9,165 nt of DNA, from NCBI GenBank assembly GCA_025362615.1, contig JANYFQ010000605.1, forward strand, positions 1 through 9,165, written 5' to 3'. The stretch comes from Hymenobacter sp. (lineage in GTDB: Bacteria > Bacteroidota > Bacteroidia > Cytophagales > Hymenobacteraceae). Positions 6,068 to 9,165 of this stretch are shown here, one piece after another; the stretch's first letter is position 1; every line of letters begins with the position of its first letter. The translations under genes were made by a program, and so were the position numbers. The notes below the pieces were generated by a model that was not told the origin of the DNA, did not search any database, and worked only from the letters and a program-made list of their open reading frames with translations.

Positions 6068-6559
6068 ATGTCCGAAATCCTCTTCCTCACCGCCACCACC
6101 AAAGCCGCCCGCTACGCCGAGCTGCTGCCCCAAATCGAGGCCCTCACCGCCGCCGAGCCCGACCGCACCGCCAACCTGGCCAACACCGCTGCCGCGCTGC
6201 GCGAGGCGTTTGGGTTTTTCTGGGTAGGTTTTTACCTGGTGAAAGACGACGCCGCCGCCGCCGAACTCGTCCTCGGCCCGTTTCAGGGCCCCATTGCCTG
6301 CACCCGCATCCGCCACGGGCGCGGCGTGTGCGGTACGGCCTGGGCCGAAGCCCGCACCCAGCTCGTGCCCGACGTGGAATTATTCCCCGGCCACATCGCG
6401 TGCAGCGCCGCTTCCCGGTCCGAAATCGTCGTCCCCATCCTCAAAAACGGCCGCGTAGTGGCCGTGCTCGACGTCGATAGCGACCAGCTCAACGACTTCG
6501 ATGCCGACGACCAAACCGCGCTGGAAACGCTGATGCAGCGGGCAGCGGCGTGGTTTTGA
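6068..6559 (+). CDS. msrC: Free methionine-(R)-sulfoxide reductase (GAF domain)
   Basis: This cytoplasmic repair enzyme reduces free L-methionine-(R)-sulfoxide, using a cysteine relay regenerated by thioredoxin. The product is 163 residues, a single GAF domain of usual family length. The signature is clear: FGFFWVGFYLV (48-58), then LVLGPFQGPIACTRIRHGRG, VCGTAWAEA, and VPDVELFPGHIACSAASRSE, ending VVPILKNGRVVAVLDVDS. The three cysteines of the fRMsr active site are present at 78, 88 and 112, which separates it from regulatory GAF domains. The ATG at 6068 follows the REP-like copy by four bases, so its own promoter is not obvious and read-through from ribD is possible. It converges on the protease gene, with a large inverted repeat between. 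Confidence 0.93.
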   Translation: MSEILFLTATTKAARYAELLPQIEALTAAEPDRTANLANTAAALREAFGFFWVGFYLVKDDAAAAELVLGPFQGPIACTRIRHGRGVCGTAWAEARTQLVPDVELFPGHIACSAASRSEIVVPILKNGRVVAVLDVDSDQLNDFDADDQTALETLMQRAAAWF

Positions 6560-6563
6560 GGGC

Positions 6564-6711
6564 AATGAGTGAATTTTTTTCAATGAGTGAATGAGTGAAT
6601 GAGCGAGTGAGCGAATTGCTAGTTGGCAGTGCGGCACCTTGCGTTACCAGACTATTAATTCACTCACTCGCTCATTCACTCATTCACTCATTGAAAAAAA
6701 ATTCACTCATT
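6564..6711. repeat. Near-perfect 54-bp inverted repeat made of 8-bp repeats, between convergent genes
   Basis: The left arm (6564-6617) and right arm (6657-6711) are reverse complements that differ only by seven versus eight T and one C/T change. Both arms consist of repeats of the octamer GAATGAGT plus a T/A run, with GCGAGTGA variants near the loop. The 39-base loop has weak further pairing. It fills the whole gap between the msrC stop and the protease stop, and could act as a bidirectional terminator. The design parallels the AT-rich elements at 210-350 and 7922-8036, but with a different repeat word. Confidence 0.88.
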
Positions 6712-6716
6712 AATTT

Positions 6717-7919
6717 TCACTCGAACACCTTCACCACAAACACGTAGTCTTGCAGCTTTTTGAGCTGCTGGGGGCGGCTGCTGCCGGTCAGGTAATTAGC
6801 AGTGGGCAGGCGGTAGGCGGCGGCGGGCCGGGCGCGGTCAAGCGAATCGACGAGCCGCACCAGGTACGACGACTTGGTGGCGAAGCCCGCGCCCTGCACG
6901 TCGTTTTGCCGGCCGCTCACCACGCCAATCAGGTTGCCACGCTCATCCAGCAGCGGGCCGCCGGAGTTGCCGGGGTTCACGGGGATGCTGACCTGGTAGA
7001 AGGCCGTGTCGCCCTCGAAGCCCGAGCGGGCGCTCAGGGCACCTTCGCCGTACACGACTTCCTCGCGCGGGTAGCCCAGTGTGTACACCCGCTCGCCCAG
7101 CTCAGCTTCGCCGGACTTGAAGGTGTAGGGCAGGCGGCCGAAGCCCTCAAAACGCCGGTCGGTGATGCGGAGGATGGCCAGGTCGTGGGCCACGTCGGCG
7201 TACACGGTTTCGGCGTGGAAGCGCTGCCGGTCGTGGCCTTCCACCAGCAGCGAGTCGGCCCCCTGAATGACGTGGTAGCTCGTGACGAGGTAGCCGTCGG
7301 CCGTCAGGGCGAAGCCCGTGCCGCTGAACTTGCCGTTGTTGACCGGGGCCACCGGCACCGCGCCCGGCTCCAGTTGGCTGATGGTGCGGCTCAGGGCCTT
7401 CTGATTGCGTTTGAGGGTGTTGATTTCGCGGCGCATGGCCTGGTAGCCGGCCAGGGCCGGCCCGGTTTTGGCGGCCCGCCACGCTTCGAGGCCCAGCAGG
7501 GTAGCAAACACGGCCAGCACGGCCACGGCCGCCGCAATGCCGGCCGTGGCGCGGTGCCCGTGCCAGAAATCGCGCAGGCGGCGCTCGGTGCCCGAGAGGC
7601 GCAGTTGGGGCGGGGCGGCAGGCTGGGCCAGCGCGTCGAGGTCGTGGCGCAGGGTGGCGTTGGGGGCGAGGGCCGGGCCGCTGGCAGCGGCGCTGGCCTC
7701 GTGGCCGGTGCCTGAGCGCAAGCCGGCGTGCAGGCCCTTGAGCGTACGGCGCGTGGCACGGCGCTGCCCGGCGGCCCGCAGCGTGGCCGTCAGCTCGCCA
7801 AATTCGGCGTAAGCCAGGGCCAGGGCGGGGTCGGCGGCGAGCCGGGCGGCCAGGGCAGCGCGGGCCGCCGCGGGCAGCTCGCCCCGGTCGTAGGCATCAA
7901 ATTGGGCGTAGTGGTCCAT
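6717..7919 (-). CDS. Membrane protein with anti-sigma-like N-terminus and trypsin-like (DegP/S1C type) protease domain
   Basis: The product is 400 residues. Residues 1 to about 65 form a cytoplasmic helical segment (FDAYDRGELPAAARAALAAR, then LAADPALALAYAEFGEL) like the short N-terminal domain of Bacteroidota anti-sigma factors. A low-complexity stretch follows, then one membrane helix at about 123-143 (TAGIAAAVAVLAVFATLLGL) and a probable coiled coil (155-183). The periplasmic part is a trypsin-like domain with the full triad: His216 (TSYHVIQG), Asp246 (ADVAHDLAILRI), Ser319 (NPGNSGGPLL). No PDZ domain is seen. The ECF sigma gene lies directly upstream on the same strand, so a sigma/anti-sigma role is inferred from context, with the protease domain as a possible sensor or self-processing unit. 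The ATG at 7919 fits this layout. Element B fills the gap to the sigma gene, and no promoter box is seen there. The protease fold is certain; the anti-sigma role is a hypothesis. Confidence 0.9.
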   Translation of the reverse strand: MDHYAQFDAYDRGELPAAARAALAARLAADPALALAYAEFGELTATLRAAGQRRATRRTLKGLHAGLRSGTGHEASAAASGPALAPNATLRHDLDALAQPAAPPQLRLSGTERRLRDFWHGHRATAGIAAAVAVLAVFATLLGLEAWRAAKTGPALAGYQAMRREINTLKRNQKALSRTISQLEPGAVPVAPVNNGKFSGTGFALTADGYLVTSYHVIQGADSLLVEGHDRQRFHAETVYADVAHDLAILRITDRRFEGFGRLPYTFKSGEAELGERVYTLGYPREEVVYGEGALSARSGFEGDTAFYQVSIPVNPGNSGGPLLDERGNLIGVVSGRQNDVQGAGFATKSSYLVRLVDSLDRARPAAAYRLPTANYLTGSSRPQQLKKLQDYVFVVKVFE

Positions 7920-7921
7920 GG

Positions 7922-8036
7922 CAATTATGAATTATGAATTATGAATTATGAATGGCGAGTTGTCTTTGCGTCAGTTGGTTTTTCTACTCCTCACGCAAAG
8001 ACAACTTATAATCCATAATTCATAATTTATAATTAG
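7922..8036. repeat. AT-rich inverted-repeat element B (7-bp repeats) between the sigma factor and protease genes
   Basis: The left arm (7923-7971) and right arm (7993-8034) pair over almost their whole length. The outer parts are ATTATGA heptamers (the left has one more unit than the right), and the inner 14 bp (AGTTGTCTTTGCGT at 7958-7971) pair perfectly with 7993-8006. The loop is about 21 bases. The right arm extends into the sigma gene, supplying its last residues (SNYKL) and its stop at 8020-8022. The left arm ends next to the protease ATG. Confidence 0.85.
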
Positions 8037-8640
8037 AAAAGAATAACTTCTTGAGCCTTACGAGGCATTTGTATTTCTGGGTTTTGGCGTTGTCGGCGTT
8101 GGTGTAGCCAAAATCGTCGGTGAGTTCCTGCATCGATTTATCGAGCAGGTAAAAGCCTTCGAGCAGCGAGCGGCACGGCTCGCCGAGGCGGAGCAGGGCT
8201 TCGTTCATCAGCTCGAAGCGGCGCTCTTGTTCTTCGGCAGCCTGGAGGTGGTCTTCGGCCCCCGTTTGGGGCAGGGTTTGGTGTTCTTCGTCGTCGAGCA
8301 AGCGTACGCCGAAGCGGCTCTTGCTCGTCAGGCGTTTGAGCCAGATGCGGCGGCACACGGCGTAGAGGTAGGTTTTAATCTGGCAGCTCAGCTCCAGGGA
8401 GCCGTCGCGGACCTTTTCATAAAACACCAGTACGCCTTCTTGGTACACGTCCTGGGCATCGTCGTCGGAGCCCGAGTTTTGCAGCACGAAGTGCGCCACC
8501 ATCGGCCAGTGCCGGCGGTAGAGGCGGGCCAGGGCCCGCTCGTCGCCGGCGCGGATGGCACTGAGCAGGGCCGCGTCGTCGTCGTCGCTGGAAGTGGCTG
8601 GGGCGGTAGTCAGGGAAGAAGTTGCCGGGGGGCGGCTCAT
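8020..8640 (-). CDS. ECF-type RNA polymerase sigma factor (sigma-70 family)
   Basis: This factor directs core RNA polymerase to a small set of promoters, usually in response to envelope or stress signals. The product is 206 residues with the two conserved ECF domains. Region 2 (about 27-105) includes IRAGDERALARLYRRHWPMV, DDAQDVYQEGVLVFYEKV and IKTYLYAVCRRIWLKRL. Region 4 (about 143-200) includes ALLRLGEPCRSLLEGFYLLD and the helix-turn-helix MQELTDDFGYTNADNAKTQK, a form typical of Bacteroidota. An N-terminal tail rich in Ser, Thr and Asp precedes region 2. The ATG at 8640 is the first good start. The next gene on the strand encodes the putative anti-sigma/protease, 100 bp away. The C-terminal five or so residues come from repeat element B. 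Its ECF subgroup and target promoters cannot be read from the sequence. Confidence 0.92.
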   Translation of the reverse strand: MSRPPATSSLTTAPATSSDDDDAALLSAIRAGDERALARLYRRHWPMVAHFVLQNSGSDDDAQDVYQEGVLVFYEKVRDGSLELSCQIKTYLYAVCRRIWLKRLTSKSRFGVRLLDDEEHQTLPQTGAEDHLQAAEEQERRFELMNEALLRLGEPCRSLLEGFYLLDKSMQELTDDFGYTNADNAKTQKYKCLVRLKKLFFSNYKL

Positions 8641-8663
8641 TCGCTTTGGGGCTTAATACAAAA

Positions 8664-8684
8664 GGCGGGGGTACGTAACCCGCC
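8664..8684. promoter_or_regulatory. GC-rich inverted repeat in the sigma factor/lipoprotein divergent gap
   Basis: GGCGGG and CCCGCC pair around a 9-base centre that contains the palindrome TACGTA, about 25 bases upstream of the sigma start. It could be an operator or a hairpin in the sigma 5' leader. On the minus strand TAATTTTC just upstream of it (8685-8692) is one base off the TAnnTTTG box. The evidence is structural only. Confidence 0.35.
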
Positions 8685-8775
8685 GAAAATTATTTTTTAA
8701 GAACCGGGTTACCTTGTCGAGCTTACTGGATAAAGGTCGTTTTTAAGTCAAACCATTTTCAAACTTACCCCCCAA

Positions 8776-9054
8776 ATGAACAACCTGTTCAAGTTTGCCG
8801 CCCTGGGCCTCGCCCTCACCGCTGGTCTCTCGTCGTGCGGCGAGAAGAAAGTCGAAGAAACCACCACCACCGAAGCCACCACCACCGAGGCCACCTCGAC
8901 GATGGCTACCGACAGCGCCGCCATGGCTGCTCCGGCTGCTGAAGGCGCAATGGCTCCGGCTGCCGAAGGCGCAATGGCCCCGGCTGCTGCCCCGGCTGCC
9001 GAAGGTGCCAAGATGGAAAGCACCACCACGACCACCGAAGAAGTTAAGAAGTAG
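8776..9054 (+). CDS. Small Ala/Thr-rich low-complexity lipoprotein
   Basis: The product is 92 residues. The signal peptide MNNLFKFAALGLALTAGLSS ends at lipobox Cys21, so the protein is exported and lipid-anchored. The mature part is only about 70 residues: a Thr/Glu stretch (ETTTTEATTTEATSTM), three copies of a unit close to PAAEGAMA (the DNA repeats in about 24-base steps between 8930 and 9010), and a Thr/Glu/Lys tail. No fold or catalytic motif is seen. It may be a flexible, disordered surface or periplasmic protein. It diverges from the ECF sigma gene with a 135-bp gap and ends in a strong terminator, so it is a single-gene unit. Control by the neighbouring sigma factor is possible but not shown. 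The clean signal peptide and terminator support it as real. Confidence 0.85.
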   Translation: MNNLFKFAALGLALTAGLSSCGEKKVEETTTTEATTTEATSTMATDSAAMAAPAAEGAMAPAAEGAMAPAAAPAAEGAKMESTTTTTEEVKK

Positions 9055-9109
9055 TTCGGCCGCCGGCCCCGCGCCGGCCCGGATGCTTCGTCGTTTCGGC
9101 ATCGTAACC

Positions 9110-9155
9110 AAAAACGCCCGGATTTCCCCGCAAGGGGAAGTCCGGGCGTTTTTTT
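9110..9155 (+). terminator. Strong rho-independent terminator after the small lipoprotein gene
   Basis: A 20-bp stem (9110-9129 with 9134-9153, one G-T type mismatch) closes on a GCAA tetraloop and runs into seven T (9149-9155). The stem carries the same outer core AAAAACGCCCG as the other two terminators. The A run on the left allows function on the minus strand too. Confidence 0.92.
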
Positions 9156-9165
9156 GTGTGGGGTC

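Overview
The window looks like a chromosomal segment from a GC-rich Bacteroidota, most like Hymenobacter or a close relative in the Cytophagales. This rests on the protein style (lipoprotein signals ending LSSC or LLGC, an ECF sigma factor with the Bacteroidota-type ending NADNAKTQKYKC, a streptopain-like C10 peptidase), on promoter boxes close to TAnnTTTG set just before start codons, and on strong rho-independent hairpins with the core ACGCCCG. Genus is an inference from memory of such genomes, not from a search.

Layout. 1-1236: end of atpA and all of atpG (F1 ATP synthase alpha and gamma), split by a 145-bp gap that holds a large AT-rich hairpin built of 7-bp repeats. 1262-3454: a minus-strand pair, a C10 cysteine peptidase lipoprotein and a small unknown lipoprotein five bases downstream. 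The pair is bounded on both sides by almost identical terminators in opposite orientation. The peptidase has no ATG in frame before its signal peptide. An ATG at 3296 comes into frame only if a run of nine G (C on the coding strand) gains one base or loses two, so the gene is frameshifted, phase-variable or mis-sequenced here. 3626-5963: prmC (minus) and ribD (plus) diverge from a 433-bp gap that carries thirteen 21-bp tandem repeats. Each gene has a TAnnTTTG-like box exactly four bases before its ATG, which suggests leaderless transcripts. 5959-6063: an inverted pair of REP-like palindromes between ribD and msrC. 6068-6559: msrC, free methionine-R-sulfoxide reductase. 6564-6711: a near-perfect 54-bp inverted repeat made of 8-bp repeats, between convergent genes. 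6717-8640: a minus-strand unit of an ECF sigma factor followed by a membrane protein with an anti-sigma-like N-terminus and a periplasmic trypsin-like protease domain; a second AT-rich heptamer hairpin sits between them and supplies the last codons of the sigma gene. 8776-9054: a small low-complexity lipoprotein, divergent from the sigma gene and closed by a strong terminator.

The core genes (atpA, atpG, prmC, ribD, msrC) are housekeeping. The parts most worth a second look are the sigma factor with its protease-fused putative anti-sigma factor, the peptidase-lipoprotein cassette with its homopolymer switch, and the dense set of distinct intergenic repeat hairpins.
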